This document shows positions 8,417 through 17,246 of a stretch of 64,000 nucleotides of DNA, one piece after another. Positions within the stretch are counted from its first letter, which is position 1; each line of letters starts with the position of its first letter. The notes beneath the pieces were generated by a model. It was not told the origin of the DNA. It was given only the letters and a program-made list of their open reading frames with translations, and did not search any database. A program made the translations under genes and the position numbers. The DNA is from NCEH01 sp002257205 (GTDB lineage Bacteria; Pseudomonadota; Alphaproteobacteria; Rhizobiales; Xanthobacteraceae), in assembly GCF_043195105.1 (NCBI RefSeq), contig NZ_JBAFWO010000002.1, one strand, 5' to 3'.

Positions 8417-9625
8417 ATGGCCCACACCCTCGACTCGCCCGATCCCGGCACGCCGGTCCGCAACTTCCAGATCAATTTCGGCCCGCAGCATCCCGCCGCG
8501 CACGGCGTGCTGCGCTTGGTGCTGGAGCTGAACGGCGAGGTGGTGGAACGCGTCGACCCGCATATCGGCCTGCTGCATCGCGGCACCGAAAAGCTGATTG
8601 AGGCGAAGACCTATCTCCAGGCCGTGCCCTATTTCGACCGGCTCGATTATTGCGCGCCGATGAACCAAGAGCATGCCTATTGCCTGGCGGTGGAGAAGCT
8701 CCTCGGCATTGAGGTGCCGATCCGCGGCCAGCTGATCCGCGTGCTGTATTCCGAGATCGGCCGCCTGCTCTCGCACATTTTGAACGTCACCACGTTCGCG
8801 ATGGACGTGGGTGCACTCACCCCGCCGCTGTGGGGCTTCGAGCAGCGAGAGAAGCTCATGATGTTCTATGAGCGCGCGTCCGGGAGCCGCATGCATGCGG
8901 CCTATTTCCGGCCGGGCGGCGTTCATCAGGACCTGCCGACCAAGTTGGTCGAGGACATCGGCGCCTTCTGCGACCCGTGCCTCCAGACCCTCGACGATCT
9001 CGATGCGCTGGTCACCGGCAACCGCATCTTCAAGCAGCGCACCGTCGATATCGGCGTGGTGACTCTGGAAGAGGCTCAGGCCTGGGGATTTTCCGGCGTG
9101 ATGGTGCGCGGCTCCGGCGCCGCCTGGGATCTGCGGCGCGCGCAGCCTTATGAATGCTATTCTGAGCTGGATTTCGACATTCCCATCGGCAAGCACGGCG
9201 ATTGCTATGATCGCTACGTGGTCCGCATGGAAGAGATGCGCCAGTCCATCAAGATCATGAAGCAGTGCGTGCAGCGGCTGCTGAAGGAGCCGGGCCCGGT
9301 GGCCACGGTCGACAATAAGGTGGTGCCGCCCAAGCGGGGCGAGATGAAGCGCTCGATGGAAGCGCTGATCCACCATTTCAAGCTTTATACCGAAGGCTAT
9401 CACGTAACAGCGGGCGACGTGTACGCCGCGGTGGAAGCGCCGAAAGGCGAGTTCGGCGTTTATCTGGTCGCCGACGGCACCAACAAGCCCTATCGCTGCA
9501 AGATCCGCGCGCCCGGCTTCGCCCATCTCCAGGCGATGGACTTCCTGTGCCGCGGCTACATGCTGGCCGACGTATCCGCGATCCTCGGCTCCCTCGATAT
9601 CGTGTTCGGGGAGGTGGATCGGTGA
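8417..9625 (+). CDS. nuoD: NADH-quinone oxidoreductase subunit D
   Basis: A 402-residue subunit equivalent to the mitochondrial 49-kDa protein. With NuoB it forms the quinone-binding pocket near cluster N2. Family motifs include 'FGPQHPAAHGVLRL' near the N-terminus, 'PHIGLLHRGTEKL', and the C-terminal 'SLDIVFGEVDR'. The ATG at 8417 follows AAGGAG. Its stop overlaps the GTG of the small gene at 9622. Confidence 0.96.
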   Translation: MAHTLDSPDPGTPVRNFQINFGPQHPAAHGVLRLVLELNGEVVERVDPHIGLLHRGTEKLIEAKTYLQAVPYFDRLDYCAPMNQEHAYCLAVEKLLGIEVPIRGQLIRVLYSEIGRLLSHILNVTTFAMDVGALTPPLWGFEQREKLMMFYERASGSRMHAAYFRPGGVHQDLPTKLVEDIGAFCDPCLQTLDDLDALVTGNRIFKQRTVDIGVVTLEEAQAWGFSGVMVRGSGAAWDLRRAQPYECYSELDFDIPIGKHGDCYDRYVVRMEEMRQSIKIMKQCVQRLLKEPGPVATVDNKVVPPKRGEMKRSMEALIHHFKLYTEGYHVTAGDVYAAVEAPKGEFGVYLVADGTNKPYRCKIRAPGFAHLQAMDFLCRGYMLADVSAILGSLDIVFGEVDR

Positions 9626-9984
9626 AGGCTCTCCTGACGGCCTCCGCGCTTCTGCCGCTGGCCTGCGGTGCCGGTGAGGCCACCGATTACGGCCGCGCGC
9701 CCACGACGCTCGACGTGGTGGTTCCGCTTGGCGCACCGGCCGAGCCGCCACGGGCGATGGTGGTGCAGAAGCTCACCATGTTCAGCCTGCTGAACGGCGG
9801 GTGGCAGCCGGTGGATGCGGCGCTCATCCCCGAGAGCGGCATTCCCGGCACGCAGGGCAGCTTCGCCCATGCGGATGGGGCTGCGGTGAAGCTCTACAAG
9901 AATGGCGTCTACGCTTATTGCGGCATCGCCCAGGTGGGCGGCGCCTATAATGATTGTCACATTGTCAGCCCGGGAAGCCGCTGA
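9622..9984 (+). CDS. Small exported protein of unknown function inside the nuo operon
   Basis: This 120-residue frame starts with GTG overlapping the nuoD stop (GTGA), preceded by GGGGAGG, and its stop overlaps the nuoE ATG (TGATG). Both junctions look translationally coupled, which argues strongly for a real gene. The N-terminus is a signal-like hydrophobic stretch ending near 'LACGAGEA'; a lipoprotein is possible, though the lipobox is imperfect. The mature part contains two cysteines ('YAYCGIAQ' and 'NDCHIV') that could form a disulfide. I do not recognise a family. Nuo clusters of alphaproteobacteria such as Paracoccus are known to contain extra unidentified frames. Confidence 0.75.
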   Translation: MKALLTASALLPLACGAGEATDYGRAPTTLDVVVPLGAPAEPPRAMVVQKLTMFSLLNGGWQPVDAALIPESGIPGTQGSFAHADGAAVKLYKNGVYAYCGIAQVGGAYNDCHIVSPGSR

Positions 9985-10853
9985 TGTCTGTCCGCCGCCT
10001 CGCAGCTGAGCAGCCCGCAAGCTTCGCCTTCACGGCGGAGAATGATGCCTGGGCCGATCGTCAGATTGCCAAATATCCCGAAGGCCGCCAGGCCAGCGCC
10101 GTGATCTCGCTCCTGTGGAAGGCGCAGGAGCAATGCGGTGGCTGGTTGCCGGAGCCCGCGATCCGCGTGGTCGCGGACCGGCTCGGCATGCCGAACATCC
10201 GGGTGCTGGAGATCGCCACCTTCTACACCATGTTCAATCTGGAGCCGGTGGGGCGCCATTTCGTGCAGCTCTGCGGCACCACGCCCTGCATGCTGCGCGG
10301 TGCCAATGAGCTGAAAGAGGTCTGCCAGCGCAAGATCGGACCGGAGCGTCATGTTTCGGCCGATGGCGCGCTGTCCTGGCTGGAAGTGGAATGCCTCGGC
10401 GCCTGCGCCAATGCGCCCATGGTTCAGATCAATTACGATTATTTCGAGGACCTGAGCCCCGAGATCCTGGAGAAAATCCTCGATGATCTCGCCGCCGGCC
10501 GCCCAGTAAAGCCCGGTCCGCAGACCGGCCGCCAGTTCTCAGCGCCGGCGGGGGATCTGACCTCGCTGACCGATCCGCAGATCTATGAGCCGCGCGCTGC
10601 CGAAGCCGCCGTGGCGGCGGCCGACGAGCAGCCGGATCTGTTGCAGGCCGGCCGTCCGGCCGCAGCGGCGGAGACTCCGGTCGATCCGGTGGGCATCGCC
10701 TCGGCCGCTCAGGAAAAGGCCGTGAACGGCCAGCATGCCGGCGAAAAGCGGGAAGAGGTGGCACGCGCCGCCCAGGAGAGCAGCCCCTCCGTCACGGGCT
10801 CCAAGCGCGAGGCGCCGAAGACCGGCACCGGCGTGCGCGATCCGGAGGCTTGA
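9984..10853 (+). CDS. nuoE: NADH-quinone oxidoreductase subunit E with long C-terminal extension
   Basis: A 289-residue subunit of the NADH-dehydrogenase module carrying the [2Fe-2S] cluster N1a, with ligands in 'LCGTTPCM' and 'ECLGACANAP'. The core ends at about residue 175. The remaining ~115 residues are Ala/Glu/Pro-rich and look disordered, making the protein much longer than E. coli NuoE (166). The start at 9984 overlaps the preceding stop by one base. NuoF follows after 3 bases. Confidence 0.94.
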   Translation: MSVRRLAAEQPASFAFTAENDAWADRQIAKYPEGRQASAVISLLWKAQEQCGGWLPEPAIRVVADRLGMPNIRVLEIATFYTMFNLEPVGRHFVQLCGTTPCMLRGANELKEVCQRKIGPERHVSADGALSWLEVECLGACANAPMVQINYDYFEDLSPEILEKILDDLAAGRPVKPGPQTGRQFSAPAGDLTSLTDPQIYEPRAAEAAVAAADEQPDLLQAGRPAAAAETPVDPVGIASAAQEKAVNGQHAGEKREEVARAAQESSPSVTGSKREAPKTGTGVRDPEA

Positions 10854-10856
10854 GCC

Positions 10857-12164
10857 ATGCTCCAGGACAAGGACCGCATCTTCACCAATCTCTACGGCAT
10901 CCACGACTGGGGCCTGAAGGGCGCGCTGGCGCGCGGCAATTGGGACGGCACCAAGGGCATTCTGGAAAAGGGCCGCGACTGGATCATCAATGAGATGAAG
11001 GTCTCGGGGTTGCGTGGCCGCGGCGGCGCCGGCTTCTCGACTGGCCTCAAATGGTCCTTCATGCCCAAGCAGTCCGACGGACGCCCCCATTATCTGGTGG
11101 TGAACGCCGACGAATCCGAGCCGGGGACCTGCAAGGACCGGGAGATCATGCGGCATGATCCGCATCTCCTGATCGAAGGCTGCCTCATCGCCTCCTTCGC
11201 CATGGGCGCGCACGCGGCCTATATCTATGTGCGCGGCGAATATGTGCGCGAGCGCGAGCAGCTCGAAGCGGCCGTCGAGCAGGCCTATGAGGCCAAGCTC
11301 ATCGGCAAGGACAATGTCCACGGCTATCCGTTCGACCTCTATGTGCACCACGGCGCCGGGGCCTATATCTGCGGCGAGGAAACCGCGCTGCTGGAGAGCC
11401 TGGAAGGCAAGAAGGGCATGCCGCGGCTGAAGCCGCCGTTCCCGGCCAACATGGGCCTCTATGGCTGCCCGACCACGGTCAACAATGTGGAATCCATCGC
11501 GGTTGCGCCCGACATCCTGCGGCGCGGCGCGGCCTGGTTCGCCGGTATCGGCCGTCCGAACAATGTCGGAACCAAGCTGTTCGGCATCTCGGGCCATGTG
11601 AACACGCCCTGCGTGGTCGAGGACGCCATGGGCACGCCGTTCAAGGAATTGATCGAGCGGCACGGCGGCGGCATCCGCGGCGGCTGGGACAATCTGCTCG
11701 CCATCATCCCCGGCGGCGCGTCCTGCCCGGTGATCCCGGCCGACCAGTGCGAAGACCTGATCATGGATTTCGACGGCACCCGCGCCGCCAAGTCCAGCCT
11801 CGGCACCGCCGGCATCCTGGTGATGGACAAGTCCACGGACATTGTTCGCGCCATCGCCCGCATTTCTTATTTCTTCAAGCATGAGAGCTGCGGCCAGTGC
11901 ACACCGTGCCGCGAGGGCACGGGCTGGATGTGGCGGGTGCTGAACCGCATGGCCGAAGGCCGCGCGCAGAAGCGCGAGATCGATTTGCTGCTCGAAGTGA
12001 CGACCCAGATCGAAGGCCATACCATCTGCGCCCTCGGCGACGCGGCGGCCTGGCCGGTCCAGGGCCTGATCCGGCACTTCCGTCATGAGATCGAGAAGCG
12101 CATCGACCAATATGCGGCCAATCCCCATTCCGACCCGGTGCACATGCCGGTGGCGGCGGAGTGA
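10857..12164 (+). CDS. nuoF: NADH-quinone oxidoreductase subunit F
   Basis: A 435-residue subunit that binds NADH and FMN and holds [4Fe-4S] cluster N3. The glycine-rich nucleotide site 'LRGRGGAGFSTGLKW' lies at about residues 52-66, 'NADESEPGTCKDREI' follows, and the cluster ligands are in 'ESCGQCTPCREGTGW' near residue 345. It is the electron entry point of complex I. Three bases separate it from nuoE, and a small coiled-coil gene follows. Confidence 0.96.
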   Translation: MLQDKDRIFTNLYGIHDWGLKGALARGNWDGTKGILEKGRDWIINEMKVSGLRGRGGAGFSTGLKWSFMPKQSDGRPHYLVVNADESEPGTCKDREIMRHDPHLLIEGCLIASFAMGAHAAYIYVRGEYVREREQLEAAVEQAYEAKLIGKDNVHGYPFDLYVHHGAGAYICGEETALLESLEGKKGMPRLKPPFPANMGLYGCPTTVNNVESIAVAPDILRRGAAWFAGIGRPNNVGTKLFGISGHVNTPCVVEDAMGTPFKELIERHGGGIRGGWDNLLAIIPGGASCPVIPADQCEDLIMDFDGTRAAKSSLGTAGILVMDKSTDIVRAIARISYFFKHESCGQCTPCREGTGWMWRVLNRMAEGRAQKREIDLLLEVTTQIEGHTICALGDAAAWPVQGLIRHFRHEIEKRIDQYAANPHSDPVHMPVAAE

Positions 12165-12167
12165 GGC

Positions 12168-12374
12168 ATGGCCGACGAACCGGATAGCTCTCTCTTGACG
12201 CTCGTGCGCCGGATCGACGCGCGCACCGAGCGAATGGCGGAGGATATCCATCATCTGGAAGTTCGCGTGACCGCGCTTGAGGAGGCCGTTGTGGAAAACA
12301 GTCGCCGCTTCGAACGCCTGGAACACCGCGTCGATCGGATCGAGCGTGCGCTTGATCCGATCGAATTGCAGTAG
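12168..12374 (+). CDS. Small coiled-coil protein between nuoF and nuoG
   Basis: A 68-residue acidic/basic protein whose whole length follows a heptad-like pattern ('LVRRIDARTERMAEDIHHLEVRV...' type), predicting one continuous coiled coil with no cysteine and no membrane segment. It starts 3 bases after nuoF with GTGAGG before the ATG and ends 9 bases before nuoG, so it is very likely translated with its neighbours. It superficially resembles SlyX-like short coiled coils. No function can be assigned. A link to complex I assembly or stability is only suggested by position. Confidence 0.7.
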   Translation: MADEPDSSLLTLVRRIDARTERMAEDIHHLEVRVTALEEAVVENSRRFERLEHRVDRIERALDPIELQ

Positions 12375-12383
12375 GGACCTGTC

Positions 12384-14462
12384 ATGGCCAAGCTGATCGT
12401 CGACGGCACCGAGGTAGACGTCCCCGCCGAATACACGCTGTTGCAGGCGTGCGAGGTTGCGGGCGTCGAAATTCCGCGCTTCTGCTTCCATGAACGCCTG
12501 TCCATCGCCGGCAATTGCCGCATGTGCCTGGTGGAAGTGAAGGGCGGCCCCCCCAAGCCGACGGCGTCTTGCGCCATGGCGGTGAAAGATCTGCGTCCCG
12601 GCCCCAATGGCGAGCCGCCCGTGGTGCTCACCAAGAGCCCCATGGTGAAGAAGGCCCGCGAAGGGGTGATGGAATTCCTGCTCATCAACCACCCGCTGGA
12701 TTGCCCGATCTGCGACCAGGGCGGCGAGTGCGACTTGCAGGACCAGGCCATGGCCTATGGCGTGGACACCTCCCGCTTCGCCGAGAACAAGCGGGCGGTG
12801 GAAGACAAATATATCGGCCCGCTGGTGCGGACCTCCATGAACCGGTGCATCCATTGCACCCGCTGCGTGCGCTTCACCACCGAAGTCGCCGGCGCGGCGG
12901 ACCTCGGCGCCATCGGGCGCGGCGAGGACATGGAGATCACCACCTATCTCGAACACGCCATGCATTCGGAATTGCAAGGCAATGTGGCCGATCTCTGCCC
13001 GGTGGGCGCGCTGACCCACAAGCCCTACGCCTTCCATGCGCGGCCCTGGGAATTGACCAAGACCGAATCCGTGGACGTGATGGACGCGGTCGGCTCCAAC
13101 ATCCGCATCGACACCCGTGGCCGCGAAGTGATGCGCATCCTGCCGCGCACCAACGAGGCGGTGAACGAGGAATGGATTTCCGATAAGACCCGCTATGTGT
13201 GGGATGGCCTGAAGGCGCAGCGCCTGGACCGGCCCTATGTGCGCAAGGACGGGCGCCTTGTGCCCGCCACCTGGACCGAGGCCTTTGCGGTGATCGCCGC
13301 CAAGGTGAAGGCGACCGCACCGGCCCGCATCGGCGCGATCCTCGGCGATCTCTCCAGCGTCGAAGAAGCCTTCGCCCTGAAGGGGCTGTTCGACAAGCTC
13401 GGCTCGAAGAACATCGACGCGCGCCAGGACGGTGCGGCGCTCACACCGGCGCTCGGCCGCGCCACCTACATCTTCAATGCCGGCATCGAGGGCATCGAGG
13501 CGGCGGACGCGATCCTGCTCATCGGCACTGATCCGCGCCATGAGGCGAGTGTACTGAACGCCCGCATCCGCAAGCGCTGGCGGGCCGGCGGCCTCAAGGT
13601 CGGCGTGATCGGTCCGCGCGTGGACCTCACCTATCCTTACGAATATCTCGGGGCCGGCCCCGAGACGTTGGCTGAGCTGGCCGGCTCCGGTACCTTCGCC
13701 GAGGCACTGAAGGCGGCCGAGCGGCCGCTCGTCATCGTGGGGCAGGGGGCTGTTGCCCGGCCTGACGGTGCTGCGGTGCTTTCGCTCGCGGCCCGCGTAG
13801 CGGTGGCCGTCGGCGCGGTGAAGGATGGCTGGAATGGCTTTGCGGTCCTGCATACCGCGGCCTCCCGCGTCGGTGCGCTCGATGTGGGCGTGGTTCCGGG
13901 CGAGGGCGGCCTCGACGTGGCGGGCATGACCGCCGCCGGCGCGCTGGACGTGGCCTTCCTGCTGGGTGCGGACGAAGTGGATGTGGCGCCCGGCGCCTTC
14001 GTCATCTATCTCGGCACCCATGGTGATCGCGGCGCGCATCGGGCGGATGTGATCCTGCCGGGCGCGGCTTATCCGGAAAAGTCCGGCATTTACGTCAATA
14101 CCGAGGGACGGCCCCAGTTTGCCAATCGCGCGGCCTTCCCGCCGGGCGATGCGCGCGAGGATTGGGCGGTGCTGCGGGCCCTGTCCGAGGTGATCGGCCA
14201 TAAGCTGCCCTACGATACGCTTCTGGCGTTGCGCGCGGCTCTGGTCGCGGCCTATCCGCACCTCGGCCGGCTGGATCAGGTGGAGCCGGCGGACGCCGGG
14301 TCCATCGCCGCGCTTGCCGGCTTGGGCGGAACGGCCGACAAGGGCGCGTTCGTCTCCACCATTGGTGATTTCTTCCTGACCAACTCGATCGCGCGGGCCT
14401 CCGCCGTGATGGCGGAATGCTCGAAACTGCGGCTCGGCAGCGATGCCGTGGCGGCGGAGTAG
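12384..14462 (+). CDS. nuoG: NADH-quinone oxidoreductase subunit G
   Basis: A 692-residue iron-sulfur subunit. The N-terminal ferredoxin-like domain has [2Fe-2S] ligands ('FCFHERLSIAGNCRMC', then 'TASC'). Next come the His/Cys cluster site 'HPLDCPICDQGGEC' and a 4Fe-4S site 'CIHCTRC'. The rest is a molybdopterin-oxidoreductase-like domain that has lost its cofactor in this family. Length matches alphaproteobacterial and mitochondrial 75-kDa homologues rather than the ~900-residue E. coli form. The ATG follows AGGGAC. Confidence 0.95.
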   Translation: MAKLIVDGTEVDVPAEYTLLQACEVAGVEIPRFCFHERLSIAGNCRMCLVEVKGGPPKPTASCAMAVKDLRPGPNGEPPVVLTKSPMVKKAREGVMEFLLINHPLDCPICDQGGECDLQDQAMAYGVDTSRFAENKRAVEDKYIGPLVRTSMNRCIHCTRCVRFTTEVAGAADLGAIGRGEDMEITTYLEHAMHSELQGNVADLCPVGALTHKPYAFHARPWELTKTESVDVMDAVGSNIRIDTRGREVMRILPRTNEAVNEEWISDKTRYVWDGLKAQRLDRPYVRKDGRLVPATWTEAFAVIAAKVKATAPARIGAILGDLSSVEEAFALKGLFDKLGSKNIDARQDGAALTPALGRATYIFNAGIEGIEAADAILLIGTDPRHEASVLNARIRKRWRAGGLKVGVIGPRVDLTYPYEYLGAGPETLAELAGSGTFAEALKAAERPLVIVGQGAVARPDGAAVLSLAARVAVAVGAVKDGWNGFAVLHTAASRVGALDVGVVPGEGGLDVAGMTAAGALDVAFLLGADEVDVAPGAFVIYLGTHGDRGAHRADVILPGAAYPEKSGIYVNTEGRPQFANRAAFPPGDAREDWAVLRALSEVIGHKLPYDTLLALRAALVAAYPHLGRLDQVEPADAGSIAALAGLGGTADKGAFVSTIGDFFLTNSIARASAVMAECSKLRLGSDAVAAE

Positions 14463-14575
14463 GACCATGGCGGGCAGGACACGAAACGGGAATCTGGGTG
14501 AGCGGGCCTCGGCCTGCTGGAAGCCGGTTGGGCATGCGCCCTGCCGGATGACGGATTGAGGGGCGGGAAGAACCC

Positions 14576-15595
14576 ATGAGCTGGCAGGATACCCTTATCC
14601 AGGTGCTGATCATCTTCGGCGCGAGCCTCGCGCTGCTGGTGGCACTGCTGATCTTTATCGCCTTCATCCTGTTGGCGGACCGCAAGATCTGGGCGGCGGT
14701 GCAGATGCGCCGCGGCCCCAACGTGGTCGGCCCCTTCGGCCTGCTGCAATCCTTCGCCGACCTGCTGAAGTTCGTCCTCAAGGAGCCGATCATCCCTGCG
14801 GGCTCCAACAAGGGCATCTTCATCCTGGCGCCGCTGGTGAGCTGCGTGCTCGCGCTCTCCGCCTGGGCAGCCATTCCCTTGGCCTCGGGTTGGGTGATCG
14901 CCGATCTCAACATCGGCATTCTCTACATTTTCGCGATTTCCTCGCTGGGCGTATACGGCATCATCATGGCCGGCTGGGCGTCGAACTCGAAATATCCGTT
15001 CCTGGCGGCGCTGCGCTCGGCGGCGCAGATGGTCTCCTACGAGGTCTCCATCGGCTTCGTCATCATCACAGTGCTGATGTGCGCCGGGTCGCAAAACCTC
15101 TCTGCCATTGTCGAGGCGCAGAACGGCCGGTTCGGGCTACTGAACTGGTATTTCCTGCCGCTGCTGCCGATGTTCGTGATCTTCCTGGTCTCGGCGCTCG
15201 CGGAAACCAACCGTCCGCCGTTCGATCTGGTGGAAGCGGAATCCGAGCTCGTCGCCGGCTTCATGGTGGAATATTCCTCCACCCCCTACCTGCTGTTCAT
15301 GCTGGGCGAATACGTGGCGATCATGACCATGTGCGCCCTCGGCACGATCCTGTTCCTCGGCGGCTGGCTCTCGCCGCTGCCGTTCGCTCCCTTCACCTGG
15401 GTGCCGGGGATCATCTGGTTCGTGCTGAAGCTGTGCTTCATGTTCTTCCTGTTCGCCATGGCGAAGGCGATGGTGCCCCGCTATCGCTACGACCAGCTGA
15501 TGCGGCTCGGCTGGAAGATCTTCCTGCCGATCTCGCTGGTGGCCGTAGTGGTGGTGGCGAGTGTCCTTCACTTCACGGGGACGGCGCCCCAATGA
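14576..15595 (+). CDS. nuoH: NADH-quinone oxidoreductase subunit H
   Basis: A 339-residue, eight-helix membrane subunit linking the peripheral arm and proton channels. It forms the roof of the quinone tunnel. Conserved loops 'VQMRRGPNVVGPFGLLQSFAD', 'AETNRPPFDLVEAESELVAGF' and 'PRYRYDQLMRLGWK' are all present (quoted as separate motifs). The 113 bases before it hold no convincing gene. The ATG at 14576 follows a GGCGGGAAG stretch. Confidence 0.96.
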   Translation: MSWQDTLIQVLIIFGASLALLVALLIFIAFILLADRKIWAAVQMRRGPNVVGPFGLLQSFADLLKFVLKEPIIPAGSNKGIFILAPLVSCVLALSAWAAIPLASGWVIADLNIGILYIFAISSLGVYGIIMAGWASNSKYPFLAALRSAAQMVSYEVSIGFVIITVLMCAGSQNLSAIVEAQNGRFGLLNWYFLPLLPMFVIFLVSALAETNRPPFDLVEAESELVAGFMVEYSSTPYLLFMLGEYVAIMTMCALGTILFLGGWLSPLPFAPFTWVPGIIWFVLKLCFMFFLFAMAKAMVPRYRYDQLMRLGWKIFLPISLVAVVVVASVLHFTGTAPQ

Positions 15596-15647
15596 TCGAG
15601 ACCTGTTACCTTTCATTCGGCCGCGTTGGCGCGGCGGGAGCGATGCC

Positions 15648-16136
15648 ATGAAACTGGATCAAGCGGCCCGCGCCGTTTTCCTCACCGAGTTTCTCTCGGG
15701 TTTTGTGCTCGCCATGCGCTATTTCTTTGCGCCCAAGGCGACCATCAACTACCCGTTCGAGAAGAACCCCATCTCGCCGCGCTTCCGGGGCGAGCATGCG
15801 TTGCGCCGCTATCCCAACGGGGAAGAGCGCTGCATCGCCTGCAAATTGTGCGAGGCCATCTGCCCCGCCCAGGCCATCACCATCGAGGCTGGCCCGCGCC
15901 GCAACGACGGCACCCGCCGCACCACGCGTTACGACATCGACATGGTGAAGTGCATCTATTGCGGCTTCTGCCAGGAGGCCTGCCCGGTGGATGCCATTGT
16001 CGAGGGGCCGAACTTCGAGTTCGCGACCGAGACCCGCGAGGAATTGTACTACGACAAGGAGCGCCTGCTCGCCAATGGCGACCGGTGGGAGCGCGAAATC
16101 GCGCAGTCCATCGCGCAGGACGCGCCTTATCGGTGA
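15648..16136 (+). CDS. nuoI: NADH-quinone oxidoreductase subunit I
   Basis: A 162-residue 8Fe ferredoxin-like subunit with two [4Fe-4S] sites, 'CIACKLCEAICP' and 'CIYCGFCQEACP', carrying clusters N6a and N6b. Its length and the 'ALRRYPNGEERC' lead-in match the alphaproteobacterial/mitochondrial (TYKY) form. The start at 15648 (after GGGAG) gives the family N-terminus 'MKLDQAAR'; a longer frame from 15561 runs back into nuoH. Confidence 0.96.
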   Translation: MKLDQAARAVFLTEFLSGFVLAMRYFFAPKATINYPFEKNPISPRFRGEHALRRYPNGEERCIACKLCEAICPAQAITIEAGPRRNDGTRRTTRYDIDMVKCIYCGFCQEACPVDAIVEGPNFEFATETREELYYDKERLLANGDRWEREIAQSIAQDAPYR

Positions 16137-16143
16137 CAGGGTT

Positions 16144-16162
16144 CGCCCGCTTCCGGCGGGCG
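16144..16162 (+). repeat. Hairpin in the nuoI-nuoJ gap
   Basis: A 7-bp perfect stem (16144-16150 with 16156-16162) and 5-base loop directly follow the nuoI stop. There is no T-run, so it is more likely an RNA stability or processing element than a terminator. The nuoI-nuoJ gap of 173 bases is one of the largest inside the operon. Confidence 0.4.
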
Positions 16163-16309
16163 GTGAGGGTTGGGGCTGAGGGGGCGCGCGTCCTGCGGGC
16201 ACCCGAGACAGTGGACTAATGTGATGGGTACGGGCTATCGACGGGCCGGCCGCCACGCGCGGCCGCATAGGATCGGCGCCGTGGCGCCGCGGAGAGGGGA
16301 GCTCGGCGC

Positions 16310-16924
16310 ATGAGTGTCGCGGCAGTATTTTTCTATCTCTTCGCTGGCGTCCTCGTGGCGTCGGCCTTCATGGTGATTGCCTCCCGCAACCCAGTCCATT
16401 CGGTCCTGTTCCTCATCCTGTGCTTCGTCAATGCGGCGGGCCTATTCATCCTGATCGGTGTCGAGTTCCTCGCCTTGATCCTGGTGGTGGTCTATGTCGG
16501 CGCGGTGGCGGTGCTGTTCCTCTTCGTCGTGATGATGCTGGACGTGGACTTCGTCGAGCTGCGGCAAGGGTTCCTGCAATATCTGCCGGTGGGCGCGCTG
16601 GTGGGCGTGGTGTTCCTGGTTGAGCTGATCCTGGTGGTGAGCACCTGGGCGACCGCGCCCGCGGTTGCGCAATTGCCAAAGGCGGCCGCCGTCGGCGGCG
16701 CGGCCATCAGCAACACCAAGGCGCTCGGTCACGTGCTCTACACCGATTACGTCTACTTCTTCGAGGCTTCGGGCATGGTGCTGCTCGTCGCCATGATCGG
16801 CGCCATCGTGCTCACGCTGCGCCACAAGGTGAACGTGAAGCGCCAGAACGTCTCCGCCCAGGTTGCCCGTACGCCCGAGACCGCGATGGAAGTGGTCAAG
16901 GTGCGCCCGGGCCAGGGCATCTAG
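16310..16924 (+). CDS. nuoJ: NADH-quinone oxidoreductase subunit J
   Basis: A 204-residue membrane subunit (ND6 homologue) with five predicted helices. It has the N-terminal 'ASRNPVHSVLFLIL' and the 'YVGAVAVLFLFVVMML' helix that carries the conserved pi-bulge region. The last ~35 residues are a soluble tail. The ATG follows GGGGAG, and nuoK begins 9 bases after the stop. Confidence 0.95.
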   Translation: MSVAAVFFYLFAGVLVASAFMVIASRNPVHSVLFLILCFVNAAGLFILIGVEFLALILVVVYVGAVAVLFLFVVMMLDVDFVELRQGFLQYLPVGALVGVVFLVELILVVSTWATAPAVAQLPKAAAVGGAAISNTKALGHVLYTDYVYFFEASGMVLLVAMIGAIVLTLRHKVNVKRQNVSAQVARTPETAMEVVKVRPGQGI

Positions 16925-16933
16925 GAGGGAAAG

Positions 16934-17242
16934 ATGGACATTTCGCTTTCCCACTATCTCACGGTCGCGGCGATCCTGTTCACGCTGGGCACGCTCGGCA
17001 TCTTCCTCAATCGGAAGAACGTGATCGTCATCCTGATGTCGGTGGAGCTGATCCTGCTCGCCGTGAATATCAATCTGGTCGCCTTCTCCGCCTTCCACGG
17101 CAGCATCGTCGGCCAGGTGTTCGCGCTCCTGGTGCTGACCGTCGCTGCCGCCGAGGCGGCCATCGGGCTCGCCATCCTCGTGGTGTTCTACCGCAACCGC
17201 GGTTCGATCGCCGTCGAGGACATCAATGCCATGAAGGGCTGA
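16934..17242 (+). CDS. nuoK: NADH-quinone oxidoreductase subunit K
   Basis: A 102-residue, three-helix membrane subunit (ND4L homologue). The glutamates in 'MSVELILLAVN' and 'AAAEAAIGLAILV' are the conserved charges of the proton path. A near-perfect ribosome site AGGAGGGA precedes the ATG. The next gene starts 4 bases after the stop. Confidence 0.96.
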   Translation: MDISLSHYLTVAAILFTLGTLGIFLNRKNVIVILMSVELILLAVNINLVAFSAFHGSIVGQVFALLVLTVAAAEAAIGLAILVVFYRNRGSIAVEDINAMKG

Positions 17243-17246
17243 GGCC

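Noticed and set aside
10539..14468. Very long antisense open frame (about 1300 codons) opposite nuoE-nuoG
   Set aside because: High-GC genes with strong codon bias leave the opposite frame free of stops. The product is His/Ala/Gly/Arg-rich with no family resemblance, and the plus strand encodes clear NuoE, NuoF and NuoG.
14467..14559. 30-codon frame between nuoG and nuoH with a GGAG upstream
   Set aside because: The ribosome site is fair and the spacing fits, but the product has no recognisable feature and the frame is too short to support without conservation data.
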